Source: Bordetella sp. LUAb4 (GTDB lineage Bacteria > Pseudomonadota > Gammaproteobacteria > Burkholderiales > Burkholderiaceae_B). From it: a stretch of 64,000 nt of DNA. A program made the translations under genes and the position numbers. Below are positions 8,815-17,817 of the stretch, in pieces. Position 1 is the first letter of the stretch; each line of letters opens with the position of its first letter. The stretch spans positions 248,001 to 312,000 of the forward strand of contig NZ_JAHPZX010000001.1 in assembly GCF_021325795.1 (NCBI RefSeq), given 5' to 3'. Below the pieces are notes generated by a model. It saw nothing but the letters and a program-made list of their open reading frames with translations. It did no database searches and was not told the DNA's origin.

Positions 8815-11124
8815 ATGTCCGATCGCCGTCCCATTGCCGCGTTGCCCGACCTCCTGATCAGCCAGATTGCCGCTGGCGAGGTGATCGAGCGTCCCGCCTC
8901 GGTATTGAAGGAACTGCTGGAGAACGCCATCGATGCAGGCGCCCGCGCCATCGAGGTCCGGCTGGAAGGCGGCGGTATCCGCCGGATCGCGGTCACCGAC
9001 GACGGCAGCGGCATTCCGCCCGAGGAGCTGCCGCTGGCGCTGCGGCGCCACGCCACCAGCAAGATCGCCAATCTGCACGAGCTGGAGTCGGTGGCATCGA
9101 TGGGCTTTCGCGGGGAAGCCCTGGCTTCGATCGCTTCGGTGGCGCGTTTGACGATTACGTCGCGCACCCGGGACAGCCAGAATGCCTGGCAGATCGACGG
9201 CAGCGGGGGCGATGTGGCGCCGGCGGCGGGGCCGGCCGGCACCACCATGGACGTGCGGCAATTGTTCGACGCGGTACCCGCGCGCCGTAAATTCCTGCGC
9301 GCCGAGGCCACGGAATTCGGCCATTGCCTGGATGCGATGGAGCGTATCGCCCTGGCCTATCCGGGCATCGCTTTCCGGCTGTTCAACCAGGACCGCGCCC
9401 ATCGCCAATGGCTGCCGACCGATCCCTTCCGCCGTATCCGCGACGTGCTGGGCGCGGAGTTTTCCGAACACGGGTTGCCGCTGTCGCATGAGGCCGGCCC
9501 GGTATCGCTGACGGGCATGATCACCCGGCCCACCGCCGCAAGAGCGCGCGCGGATCGGCAATATCTCTACGTCAACGGGCGTTTCGTGCGCGACCGCACG
9601 GTCAGCCATGCGCTGCGCGCCGCCTACGCGGACGTGCTGCATGGCGACCGCCAGCCGGCTTATGTGCTGTTCCTGGAGATCGATCCGGCCGCGGTGGATG
9701 TCAACGTGCATCCGGCCAAGAGCGAGGTGCGCTTCCGCGAAAGCGGCGCCGTCCACCGGTTTGTCACGCAAGCGGTAGGACAAGTGCTGGCGCAGACCGG
9801 TGGGCATAACGGTGTGCCGGGGACGGCGTCCCAGGCGGGCGCTGGGCCGGCCGGGGCGAGCGCGGGGCACGCCGGCGGGGGCGGTGACGGCGCGCTGGGC
9901 AGCAGCAGCGGACTGGGCGCGGGTGCAGCGTCCCATGCGAGTTCGACGGGCGGCACGGCTTCCCCGGGCGCAGCCGGTGCCGGCTTCCTGCGCCCTGCCC
10001 CTGGTACGGCCGGTGGTGGCAATGCCCCCCGCCCCCATTCCCAAGTTCCGTTCCGCCTGCACACGCCGGCCGGCGGCGGCGACTGGCAGACTCTCTATCG
10101 TCCGTTGGGCGACGAGAACAACGCCGCGGCGAATGCCGGACGCGGCGCCACGCCCCCGGCCGAGGACGGCGCGGATGGCGCGTCCCCCGCGCATGGCCAC
10201 GGGCCTGCTGGGGCGGGATACGGCGCCCCAGGGGCCGGCCACCCCTTGAATGAACGTGGCTTTTCAAACCCGTCGGCCAATGATGGTTTCGACGCCGTTG
10301 GAGGTGGGAATACGGATGCCCGGCAGCAGGCAGTGCAGGACGGCGCCGCAGGCACCCACGCCGCCCGCGATGGCGCCGCTGGTTTCCGCTATCCGGCGCT
10401 GGACACGGTTGTGGGAGCAGACCAGCCCCCGCAAATCTCGGAGCCACCCGCCGGCCGGATGGGCGCGGGTACCGGCATTGGTGCTGGTGCTGGTGCTGGT
10501 GCTGGTGCGCGTACGGGTACGGCCTGGGCCGAGGACGATGAGCACCCGTTGGGCATGGCCCTTGGGCAGTTGCATGGCATCTACATCCTGGCGCAGAACC
10601 GGCGCGGCCTGGTGCTGGTGGACATGCACGCGGCACACGAGCGAGTGGTCTATGAACAGCTCAAGCGCGCGCTCGATCAGCGCGAACTGCCGCGCCAGGA
10701 TCTGCTGGTGCCGGTGGTGTTCAACGCCCAGGAAAAGGACGTCGCCCTGGTGGAGGAATATCGCGACGAGCTGGTCGAACTGGGCTTCGAGCTGCGCCCC
10801 GCCGGCCCCACCGCCATCGCGGTGCGTTCCGTGCCGGCGCTGCTGGCCCGCGGCGACGTCGAAACCCTCGCACGGGCAATACTGCGCGATCTCGGCGCGG
10901 TGGGCGTATCGCGCCTGCTGACCGAACAGCGCAATGAGTTGCTCTCCACCATGGCCTGCCACGGGTCGGTGCGCGCCAACCGCCGCCTGACGCTCGATGA
11001 AATGAACGCGCTGCTGCGCCAGATGGAAGCCACGGAGCGCGCCGACCAGTGCAATCACGGCCGGCCGACCTGGGTCCAGTGGTCGGTGTCCGACCTGGAC
11101 AAGCTGTTTTTGCGGGGGCAGTAG
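8815..11124 (+). CDS. mutL: DNA mismatch repair protein MutL with a very long linker
   Basis: A 769-residue MutL; E. coli has 615. The N-terminal GHKL ATPase (about 1-330) shows [17 protein letters not shown] and MGFRGEAL. The C-terminal dimerisation domain (about 580-769) carries the endonuclease motif [12 protein letters not shown] at 603-614, which fits DxHA(X2)E(X4)E, plus the supporting ACHGSVRAN and CNHGRPT. It is therefore probably a nicking MutL, as in MutH-less bacteria. The linker of about 240 residues is almost wholly Gly/Ala/Pro/Ser and includes (Gly-Ala)5 encoded by GGTGCT repeats. The start is the ATG giving [14 protein letters not shown]; an in-frame TTG 14 codons earlier is less likely. 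It lies 57 bases before miaA. Confidence 0.95.
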   Translation: MSDRRPIAALPDLLISQIAAGEVIERPASVLKELLENAIDAGARAIEVRLEGGGIRRIAVTDDGSGIPPEELPLALRRHATSKIANLHELESVASMGFRGEALASIASVARLTITSRTRDSQNAWQIDGSGGDVAPAAGPAGTTMDVRQLFDAVPARRKFLRAEATEFGHCLDAMERIALAYPGIAFRLFNQDRAHRQWLPTDPFRRIRDVLGAEFSEHGLPLSHEAGPVSLTGMITRPTAARARADRQYLYVNGRFVRDRTVSHALRAAYADVLHGDRQPAYVLFLEIDPAAVDVNVHPAKSEVRFRESGAVHRFVTQAVGQVLAQTGGHNGVPGTASQAGAGPAGASAGHAGGGGDGALGSSSGLGAGAASHASSTGGTASPGAAGAGFLRPAPGTAGGGNAPRPHSQVPFRLHTPAGGGDWQTLYRPLGDENNAAANAGRGATPPAEDGADGASPAHGHGPAGAGYGAPGAGHPLNERGFSNPSANDGFDAVGGGNTDARQQAVQDGAAGTHAARDGAAGFRYPALDTVVGADQPPQISEPPAGRMGAGTGIGAGAGAGAGARTGTAWAEDDEHPLGMALGQLHGIYILAQNRRGLVLVDMHAAHERVVYEQLKRALDQRELPRQDLLVPVVFNAQEKDVALVEEYRDELVELGFELRPAGPTAIAVRSVPALLARGDVETLARAILRDLGAVGVSRLLTEQRNELLSTMACHGSVRANRRLTLDEMNALLRQMEATERADQCNHGRPTWVQWSVSDLDKLFLRGQ
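10480..10508 (+). repeat. In-frame hexanucleotide repeat GGTGCT in mutL
   Basis: Four exact GGTGCT units and a fifth ending in G encode Gly-Ala repeats in the MutL linker (residues about 556-565). Copy number can change in steps of two residues without shifting frame. Confidence 0.9.
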
Positions 11125-11181
11125 CCCTGCGCCGAGGCAGCACCAAGCGTCGGCCGACCCTCTCGTTTTTAGTTCTATTGC

Positions 11182-12189
11182 ATGGCTCACTTGCCCATCA
11201 TTTGTCTCGCCGGCCCCACCGCGGCCGGAAAAAGCGCCGCAACGCTGGCGCTGGCGCAGCGCTGGCCGCTGGAAATCATCAATGTGGACTCCGCGACCAT
11301 TTATCGCGGCATGGATATCGGCACGGCCAAGCCCTCGCCTGAAGAGCAGCGGCAAGTGCCCCAGCATTTGCTCGATATCCGCGATCCGGCGCAGTCTTAT
11401 TCCGCGGCGGAATTCCGCGCCGATGCCCTGGCGCTGATCGCCGCTATCCACGCACGCGGCCGGATTCCCCTGCTGGCGGGCGGTACGATGCTCTACTACA
11501 AGGCGCTGCGCGACGGCCTGGACGATCTGCCACCGGCCGATCCCGTGTTGCGCGCCGAACTGGATGTGCGCGCCGCGCAGTCGGGCTGGCCGGCGCTGCA
11601 TGCCGAACTGGCGCGGCTGGACCCCATCACCGCAGCGCGGCTGGCGCCCAACGACAGCCAGCGTATCCAGCGCGCGCTGGAAATCTGCCTGCTCAGCGGC
11701 CGGCCGATGTCAGCGTTGTTAAGCAAGGCGTCGAGGGGCGATTCCAAGATCGGGGCCACCGCGGCAGCGGCCGGGTTATCCGCCGATGCCGATGCCGATG
11801 CCGACACCGACGACCAACCGTCTTATCGCTACGTGACGATCAGCCTGGAGCCATCCGACCGCCTGCGCCTGCACGAACGTATCGCCCAGCGCTTCGACGC
11901 GATGCTGGCGGCCGGGCTGGTGGACGAGGTGCGTGCATTGAAGGCCCGTGGCGATTTGCACCCAGGGCTGCCCTCGGTGCGCTGCGTCGGCTACCGGCAA
12001 TTCTGGGATTATCTGGACGGCACGACGGACCTGGCCGAGGCGCGAGAACGGGGTATCGCCGCCACCCGCCAATTGGCCAAGCGGCAGATCACCTGGCTGC
12101 GGGCGCAGCCGGACAGGACCATCGTAGATTGCCTGGCCGGCGACGCGGTCGCGCAGGTCATCGATGCCTGCGCGGCGCTGCTGGATTAA
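11182..12189 (+). CDS. miaA: tRNA dimethylallyltransferase
   Basis: A 335-residue enzyme that adds a dimethylallyl group to A37 of tRNAs reading UNN codons. The P-loop GPTAAGKS is at residues 11-18, followed by [19 protein letters not shown], the conserved [20 protein letters not shown] and VGYRQFW. A low-complexity insertion of about 15 residues ([11 protein letters not shown]) near residue 200-212 comes from GCCGAT repeats and interrupts the swinging domain; E. coli MiaA lacks it. The mutL-miaA order is conserved in proteobacteria (E. coli continues with hfq; here it does not). The stop codon overlaps that of convergent purM. Confidence 0.96.
   Translation: MAHLPIICLAGPTAAGKSAATLALAQRWPLEIINVDSATIYRGMDIGTAKPSPEEQRQVPQHLLDIRDPAQSYSAAEFRADALALIAAIHARGRIPLLAGGTMLYYKALRDGLDDLPPADPVLRAELDVRAAQSGWPALHAELARLDPITAARLAPNDSQRIQRALEICLLSGRPMSALLSKASRGDSKIGATAAAAGLSADADADADTDDQPSYRYVTISLEPSDRLRLHERIAQRFDAMLAAGLVDEVRALKARGDLHPGLPSVRCVGYRQFWDYLDGTTDLAEARERGIAATRQLAKRQITWLRAQPDRTIVDCLAGDAVAQVIDACAALLD
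11782..11805 (+). repeat. In-frame hexanucleotide repeat GCCGAT in miaA
   Basis: Three exact GCCGAT units plus a partial one encode Ala-Asp dipeptides inside MiaA. It is in frame, so length changes would not disrupt the protein. Confidence 0.85.
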
Positions 12190-13235
12190 ACCACCACCGT
12201 CTGCGGCGCGTCCCCCTGACGGGCGACCACTTCGCCGATGCGGCTGACCGTTTCACCTTGCGCGCGCAAGGTGGCGGCGATGGCGTCGGCCTGGGCCGCA
12301 TCGACCACGATCACCATGCCGATGCCGCAGTTGAACACGCGATGCATTTCCGTATCAGCCACGCCGCCATGCTGCTGCAGCCAGCTGAACAGCGGAGGCA
12401 TGGCCCACGCGTCGCGGTGCAGCGTCACGGCCAGCTCCGGCTGCAGAATGCGCGGCACGTTGTCCAGCAAGCCGCCGCCCGTGATGTGCGCCATGCCCTT
12501 GATGGCCGTGCCATGCGCGGCCAAAGCGGCCAGCACCTGCTTGACGTAGATGCGGGTAGGCGCCATGACGACGTCAACCAGAGGCTGACCGTGGAAATCG
12601 TCGGTGGGCTTGGCGCCGGCGCGGTCGATGATTTTGCGCAGCAGCGAAAAGCCGTTGGAATGCGCACCGCTGGAAGCCAGGCCCAGCACCACGTCGCCCG
12701 GCTGGATCGATTTGCCGTCGATGATGGCGGACTTCTCCACCGCGCCGACAGCAAAGCCGGCCAGATCGTATTCGCCGTCGGGATACATGCCGGGCATTTC
12801 GGCGGTTTCGCCGCCGATCAAGGCGCAGCCGGCCAATTCGCAGCCGCGCGCGATACCGCCGACCACCGCGGCCGCGGTATCCACCGACAGCTTGCCGCAG
12901 GCGAAATAATCGAGGAAGAACAACGATTCCGCGCCTTGCACGAGAATGTCGTTTACGCTCATCGCCACCAGATCGATACCGACGGTGTCGTGCCGGTTCC
13001 ATTCAAAGGCCAGCTTGAGCTTGGTGCCGACGCCGTCGGTGCCAGACACCAAAACGGGCTCACGATATTTCTTCGGCACTTCAAACAGGGCGCCGAAGCC
13101 GCCGATGCCGGCTAGCACGCCCGCGCGCATAGTACGGGCAGCCAACGGCTTGATGCGGTCGACCAGGGCGTCGCCCGCGTCGATGTCGACGCCGGCGTCG
13201 CGATAGGTCAACGGAGCTTGGGGTTGATTTGTCAT
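12186..13235 (-). CDS. purM: Phosphoribosylformylglycinamidine cyclo-ligase (AIR synthetase)
   Basis: A 349-residue enzyme of the fifth step of purine synthesis, closing the imidazole ring of FGAM with ATP. The ATG giving [21 protein letters not shown] is used; 17 open codons upstream are unrelated. Recognised segments are the ATP loop [51 protein letters not shown] and [13 protein letters not shown]. It is divergent from hda, with about 93 bases between starts. Confidence 0.97.
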   Translation of the reverse strand: MTNQPQAPLTYRDAGVDIDAGDALVDRIKPLAARTMRAGVLAGIGGFGALFEVPKKYREPVLVSGTDGVGTKLKLAFEWNRHDTVGIDLVAMSVNDILVQGAESLFFLDYFACGKLSVDTAAAVVGGIARGCELAGCALIGGETAEMPGMYPDGEYDLAGFAVGAVEKSAIIDGKSIQPGDVVLGLASSGAHSNGFSLLRKIIDRAGAKPTDDFHGQPLVDVVMAPTRIYVKQVLAALAAHGTAIKGMAHITGGGLLDNVPRILQPELAVTLHRDAWAMPPLFSWLQQHGGVADTEMHRVFNCGIGMVIVVDAAQADAIAATLRAQGETVSRIGEVVARQGDAPQTVVV

Positions 13236-13328
13236 GAGAAAAACCGTCGGGTGTGTGACAATTGCAGGATTTTTTGGGTAAACCACCAGGATTTTACGTG
13301 AAGCCGCCAGCTTCGCCAGTCAGTCGTC

Positions 13329-14033
13329 ATGAACCGCCAGTTGCTGCTATCCGTTCTGCCTGAGTCAGCGCCTACGCTGGCCAACTTCGTCCCCGGGCCC
13401 AACCACCCGGCGTTGGCGGCCGTGCGCGCGCTGGCACCGGGACGGGCGCTGTATCTCTGGGGCGCGGCGGGTTGCGGACGCAGCCACCTGCTGCGCGCGC
13501 TGGCATCGGTGCCGGGCGCACGTTATATCACCGCGGGCATGGAAGCGCGTGCCGCCCTGCCCGCCCTGGCCCAAAGCGACGCCCAGGCCGCCATGCCGCC
13601 GGTCATCGCGGTGGACGACATCCATCTCATGGACGACGCCGGGCAGGCCGCGCTGTTTGCCTTGTACAATCGCTGGCGCGAATCCGCCGCGACCGGGCGC
13701 GCCTTCGCGCTGGCCGTCGCGGGTGACCGTGCGCCGTTGGCCATGCCGCTGCGCGAGGACCTGCGCACGCGTCTGGGTTGGGACCTGGTTTACGGGCTGG
13801 CCCAGTTGTCCGACGCGGACAAGCTGGAAGCACTGGGCAGGCAGGCCGCCGAACGGGGGCTGCAATTGAGTCCGGAAGTACTCAACTGGATGCTGACCCA
13901 CTACGATCGCGACATGCGCCGCCTGGCCACCCTGCTGGACGCGCTCGATCGCTACTCGCTGGCTACCCGCCGGCCCATCAACATATCCCTGCTGCGTACC
14001 ATGCTGGCAGATCCGGACACACATACGAAATGA
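13329..14033 (+). CDS. hda: DnaA regulatory inactivator Hda
   Basis: A 234-residue AAA+ protein related to the DnaA ATPase domain. With the loaded beta clamp it stimulates DnaA-ATP hydrolysis after initiation. The N-terminus MNRQLLLSVLP contains the QLLLSV clamp-binding segment. The P-loop is the Hda-type variant GAAGCGRS, with Arg where DnaA has Lys, as in other Hda proteins. Walker B is VIAVDDIHLM and sensor residues fall in EDLRTRLGW. The TGA overlaps the ATG of the next gene (ATGA), suggesting translational coupling. Confidence 0.92.
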   Translation: MNRQLLLSVLPESAPTLANFVPGPNHPALAAVRALAPGRALYLWGAAGCGRSHLLRALASVPGARYITAGMEARAALPALAQSDAQAAMPPVIAVDDIHLMDDAGQAALFALYNRWRESAATGRAFALAVAGDRAPLAMPLREDLRTRLGWDLVYGLAQLSDADKLEALGRQAAERGLQLSPEVLNWMLTHYDRDMRRLATLLDALDRYSLATRRPINISLLRTMLADPDTHTK

Positions 14034-14731
14034 GTTCTGCCCGTCGCCTGGCCCTGTTTGATCTGGACCACACCCTGTTGCCCCTGGACAGCGATTACCA
14101 ATGGGCCGATTTCCTGGCGCGCACCGGCCGTGCCGGCGATCCCGACGAGGCGCGCGCCCGCAACGAAGACCTGATGGACCGCTACAACCGCGGCGAACTG
14201 ACCGCCGAGCAGTCGGCCGAGTTCATGTTGGGCCTGCTGGCGGCGCATACGCCGTTCGACCTGGCGGCCTGGCATGAAGAGTTCATGGCGCTGGTCATCC
14301 GGCCCGCCATTTCCCTGCCGGCGGTACGCCTGGTGCAAGCGCACCTGGAAGCCGGCGACCTGTGCGCGGTCGTCACCGCCACCAACCGCTTCGTCACCGC
14401 GCCGATCACGCGTGCTTTCGGCGTGCCTCATCTGATCGCCACCGAAGCTGAATACGTCGCGGGCCGCTACACCGGCCGCATCGAAGGCGTACCCAGTTTC
14501 AAGGAAGGCAAGGTGTTGCGGGTCAACGACTGGCTGGCCGGCATGGGGCTGGCGCTTGCGGATTTTTCCGAAACGTTTTTTTATAGCGACTCGGTCAACG
14601 ACGTGCCCCTGCTCGAAGTCGTCAACCGCCCGATCGCAGCCAACCCCAGCCCGGCGCTGCGCGAGATCGCACAAGCGCGCGGCTGGCAGGTGCTGGACCT
14701 GTTCGCGCACATGGAAGATGCCAAGTCCTGA
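14030..14731 (+). CDS. HAD-superfamily hydrolase, subfamily IB (SerB-like)
   Basis: A 233-residue predicted phosphatase. Motif I is FDLDHTLLP with nucleophile Asp11 and acid/base Asp13; motif II is CAVVTATN; the Lys of motif III is in FKEGKVLRV; motif IV is YSDSVNDVPLL. The alpha-helical cap between motifs I and II is typical of the IB group, which contains phosphoserine, phosphoethanolamine and CMP-3-deoxyoctulosonate-type phosphatases. The start is the ATG overlapping the hda stop. The substrate cannot be assigned. It ends six bases before pcnB. Confidence 0.9.
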   Translation: MSSARRLALFDLDHTLLPLDSDYQWADFLARTGRAGDPDEARARNEDLMDRYNRGELTAEQSAEFMLGLLAAHTPFDLAAWHEEFMALVIRPAISLPAVRLVQAHLEAGDLCAVVTATNRFVTAPITRAFGVPHLIATEAEYVAGRYTGRIEGVPSFKEGKVLRVNDWLAGMGLALADFSETFFYSDSVNDVPLLEVVNRPIAANPSPALREIAQARGWQVLDLFAHMEDAKS

Positions 14732-14737
14732 AAATCG

Positions 14738-16096
14738 ATGATCACTGAAACCATAAGAAAATTCGTCGGCCGGCTCTTTCCGGCCCGCGGTCCCCTGCGG
14801 ATATCGCAAGACAAGCACGGGATCGATCGCCGCAACGTTTCGCGGCACGCGATCAAAGTCTGCGAGGTGCTGCGCCAGCATGGCTTCGAAGCCTATATCG
14901 TCGGGGGCGCGGTGCGCGACCTGATCGTCGGCATCGAACCCAAGGACTTCGACGTCGCCACCAACGCCACGCCTGAAGAAATCCGGCCTTTGTTCCGCCG
15001 CGCCCGCATCATCGGCCGGCGTTTCCAGCTGGTGCACGTCGTGTTCGGCCAGGAGATCATCGAAACCTCCACCTTCCGGGCCCCGGCTTCGGTAGACCAG
15101 GAAACGGATGAGCATGGCCGTATCCTGCGCGACAACGTGTTCGGCTCGCAGGCGGAGGACGCGGCACGCCGCGACTTCACCCTGAATGCGCTGTACTACG
15201 ATCCGTTGTCGGAAGAAGTCATCGACTACCACAATGGCGTCGCCGACCTGAAGAAGCGCATCGTGCGCATGATCGGCGATCCCAACAAGCGCTATCGTGA
15301 AGACCCCGTGCGCATGCTGCGCGCGGTACGTTTCGCCGCCAAGCTCAATGGCACCATCGACCCGGCCACGCGCGAACCCATCCGCACCATGGCCGAGCTG
15401 ATCGAGAACGTGCCAGCCTCGCGCCTGTTCGACGAAATGCTCAAGCTGCTGACCTGCGGCCACGCCATGGATTGCCTGCGCCAATTGCGGGCGCAGGGCC
15501 TGCATCATGGCGTGCTGCCCCTGCTGGACGTGGTGCTGGAACAGCCCGGCGGCGAAAACTTCGTCGAGTTGGCGCTGGAACGCACCGATGCGCGCGTGCG
15601 CGCCGGCAAGAGCATCAGCCCAAGCTTCCTGTTCGCCGCGCTGCTGTGGCAACAGGTGGAAGTGCGCTGGCGCCAGTTTTCCAAGGGCGGCGAGCACACC
15701 ATCCCGGCGCTGATCCAGGCAGCCGACTCGGTGCTGGAAGAACAGACGGAAAAATTGGCCATCCAGCGCCGCTTCTCGTCGGACATGCGTGAGATCTGGT
15801 TCATGCAGCCGCGTTTCGAACGCCGGGTCGGCAAGACCGCTTACCGCATGCTGGAGCAGCCGCGCCTGCGCGCCGCCGTCGACTTCCTGCAACTGCGCGC
15901 CGCCGCCGGTGAATTCGACAGCGTGCTGGCGCAATGGTGGATGGACCTGGCCAATGGCGACGACATCACCCGTGCGCAAATGATAGACGAGGCTTCACGC
16001 GCACCGCGTGGCCGCGAAGAAGAACCGGCGGCACGCCGCCGCCGCCGTCCCCGCCGCAAACCCAACGGCGCCCCGCAGCAGGACAGCGGCGAATGA
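14738..16096 (+). CDS. pcnB: Poly(A) polymerase I
   Basis: A 452-residue RNA-tailing nucleotidyltransferase that adds 3' poly(A) and so marks RNA for decay. The class II nucleotidyltransferase core shows AYIVGGAVRDL (GG at 56-57) and PKDFDVATNA with metal-binding Asp70 and Asp72, followed by RRFQLVHVVFG, ETSTFRA and the RRDFTLNALYY block. The C-terminal tail is strongly basic (RRRRRPRRKP), as in PcnB rather than CCA-adding enzymes, and probably binds RNA. Its TGA overlaps the folK ATG; pcnB-folK is a conserved pair. Confidence 0.95.
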   Translation: MITETIRKFVGRLFPARGPLRISQDKHGIDRRNVSRHAIKVCEVLRQHGFEAYIVGGAVRDLIVGIEPKDFDVATNATPEEIRPLFRRARIIGRRFQLVHVVFGQEIIETSTFRAPASVDQETDEHGRILRDNVFGSQAEDAARRDFTLNALYYDPLSEEVIDYHNGVADLKKRIVRMIGDPNKRYREDPVRMLRAVRFAAKLNGTIDPATREPIRTMAELIENVPASRLFDEMLKLLTCGHAMDCLRQLRAQGLHHGVLPLLDVVLEQPGGENFVELALERTDARVRAGKSISPSFLFAALLWQQVEVRWRQFSKGGEHTIPALIQAADSVLEEQTEKLAIQRRFSSDMREIWFMQPRFERRVGKTAYRMLEQPRLRAAVDFLQLRAAAGEFDSVLAQWWMDLANGDDITRAQMIDEASRAPRGREEEPAARRRRRPRRKPNGAPQQDSGE

Positions 16097-16590
16097 CCCG
16101 CGGCGCCACGGCCTACATCGGCTTGGGCGCCAACCTGGGCGATGCCGGTGCCACGCTGCGCCTGGCCCTGGGCGAGCTGGCCGCCAGCGCCGGCATAGAG
16201 GAATGCGCCGCCTCCCCGTTTTACCGGACCGCCCCGGTCGATGCCGGCGGGCCCGACTACGTCAACGCGGTGGCACGGTTGCGCACCACGCTGGCGCCGG
16301 AGGCCCTGCTGGACCTTCTGCAAGCGCTGGAGCAGCGCCACGGCCGCGAACGGCTCTATCACAACGCGCCGCGCACGCTGGACCTGGACCTGCTGTTGTA
16401 TGGCGATCAAGTCCTGCAGGGCGCGCGCCTGACGGTGCCGCATCCGCGCATGCATGAACGGGCCTTCGTGCTACGTCCGCTGCTGGACCTGGCGCCGGAC
16501 CTGAGCCTGGCGCAAGGCCGCGCAGCGGATCTGCTGGCCGCCCTCACGGGGCAAGCCGTGGAACGACTGCCCGTAGCGCGGCGGCCTTAG
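16093..16590 (+). CDS. folK: 2-amino-4-hydroxy-6-hydroxymethyldihydropteridine pyrophosphokinase
   Basis: A 165-residue HPPK that transfers pyrophosphate from ATP to 6-hydroxymethyl-dihydropterin in folate synthesis. Characteristic stretches are AYIGLGANLGD, SPFYRTAPV, DYVNAVARL, RHGRER and the signature PRTLDLDLLLYGD with its two metal-binding Asp residues, then VPHPRMHERAFVL. It starts at an ATG overlapping the pcnB stop and ends four bases from the convergent autotransporter gene. Confidence 0.96.
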   Translation: MTRGATAYIGLGANLGDAGATLRLALGELAASAGIEECAASPFYRTAPVDAGGPDYVNAVARLRTTLAPEALLDLLQALEQRHGRERLYHNAPRTLDLDLLLYGDQVLQGARLTVPHPRMHERAFVLRPLLDLAPDLSLAQGRAADLLAALTGQAVERLPVARRP

Positions 16591-16594
16591 CCGC

Positions 16595-17635
16595 TTACCA
16601 CTGGTAGCGATAGCCGGCGAGAACGGCCACGGGCTGCTTGAACCCCTTGCCGCTCGAATAGGTGTAGTCGGCGAACAGGCTGTGGCTCTTGCCCAGATTG
16701 GCCGCCACGCCGCCACCGACTTCCATACGGGCGCCGCCCACGCCATACTTCGATACGGTTTGGAAGTCGTCTTTGCTGCTGTGCGCCCAGGCCTTGGCTA
16801 CGCCCACACGGACATAGGGCGTGATGGTGCCATTGCTCAATTCGACTTCGCGGCCCAGCTTCAGCGCCGCGCGTGCCTGGGTAACGGAGCCATCCGTGGC
16901 CGTGACCCACATATTGTTGCCGCGTTCACGCTGCGTCTTGCCCAGATAGAAGAAATCCAGGCCCGCGCGCGGCTCCAGGAACCAGCCTTGCTCGAACCCG
17001 AAGCGGCGGCCCGCGTCCAGCGCCAGACCTGCGGCGTTATTGTCGTAGGAGGTGTTGGCACCGAGGAAATCGCTGTTCAACTTCACCTTGTTGCCCAGGC
17101 GGTTGTAGGTCAACGCGGCCGTGCCAAACGCGCCGTTGTCCGCCAGGTAGCCGCCGTACAGACCGGCCGAGTAACTGTCGGCGGTGGCCTTGTTGCCCAG
17201 GCCCAGATTGCGGTTAGCGCGCGAATAACCAGCCAGCACGCCCCAGATCCAACGGCCATCCTGCGCCGCGATGGTCTGGTCCCAGCCCAGGCGAATGCCG
17301 CCCAGATCCTGGCGGACGGCGGGCACGCCATGACCGATGGACTGCTTCGCGCCCAGGCCACGCACCCACACGCCCGTTTCCGCGGTACGCTGGCCCAGCT
17401 CACCCAGGCGCGATTCAAGAACGCCGCGTTCGGTGTTCCACTGGTGGAACGCGGGTCCCATGCCGAGGTTCGTGATGACCCCGTTGATAGACGTCACCAC
17501 ATCGTCGATGGAGGGCTGCTGCTGCGCCTGGGAATGCGCCGAAGTCGTCGCGAACAACAGGCCAAGGGCGCCGGCGGTCAGGGTCAGGGAAAGGTAACGC
17601 GGACGCGCGGCGCCGCGGTTGCGGGAAGAATGCAT
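16595..17635 (-). CDS. Autotransporter beta-barrel domain protein with almost no passenger
   Basis: A 346-residue outer-membrane protein. A signal peptide of about 36 residues ends at AHSQAQ; next come about 50 residues that could form the pore helix (IDDVVTSINGVITNLG). The rest, from about residue 85, is an autotransporter barrel: alternating aromatic strands such as GVWVRGLGAKQS, WIWGVLAGYS and YSAGLYGGYL. It ends in the Bam recognition signal AGYRYQW, a terminal aromatic. Classical autotransporters carry passengers of hundreds of residues; here there is essentially none. It could be a pertactin-type barrel that lost its passenger, or a stand-alone barrel. No virulence regulator site is recognised upstream. 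Confidence 0.85.
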   Translation of the reverse strand: MHSSRNRGAARPRYLSLTLTAGALGLLFATTSAHSQAQQQPSIDDVVTSINGVITNLGMGPAFHQWNTERGVLESRLGELGQRTAETGVWVRGLGAKQSIGHGVPAVRQDLGGIRLGWDQTIAAQDGRWIWGVLAGYSRANRNLGLGNKATADSYSAGLYGGYLADNGAFGTAALTYNRLGNKVKLNSDFLGANTSYDNNAAGLALDAGRRFGFEQGWFLEPRAGLDFFYLGKTQRERGNNMWVTATDGSVTQARAALKLGREVELSNGTITPYVRVGVAKAWAHSSKDDFQTVSKYGVGGARMEVGGGVAANLGKSHSLFADYTYSSGKGFKQPVAVLAGYRYQW

Positions 17636-17776
17636 AGCTACAAGCTCGGTGGGTTTAAGAGGCTTGTAAGCTTAGAGGGGCAGCGCCCAAAAAATGGGCG
17701 CACCACCCTTATCTTCGCGTAGGAATACGGCCCTTGTTGAAGAGATTATTCCCACGGCAAAATCAAAGGTTGCAGC

Positions 17777-17808
17777 TTATCGAAGGACGCGAACGCGTCC
17801 TTCGATAA
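17777..17808. terminator. 15-bp perfect inverted repeat downstream of the class I fumarase gene
   Basis: TTATCGAAGGACGCG and its exact reverse complement flank AA. It lies 10 bases after the minus-strand fumarase stop, so it may be its terminator, but no T-run follows on either strand. It might instead protect the 3' end or be an operator for the autotransporter gene, which starts 140 bases downstream. Confidence 0.5.
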
Positions 17809-17817
17809 CATGAACGA

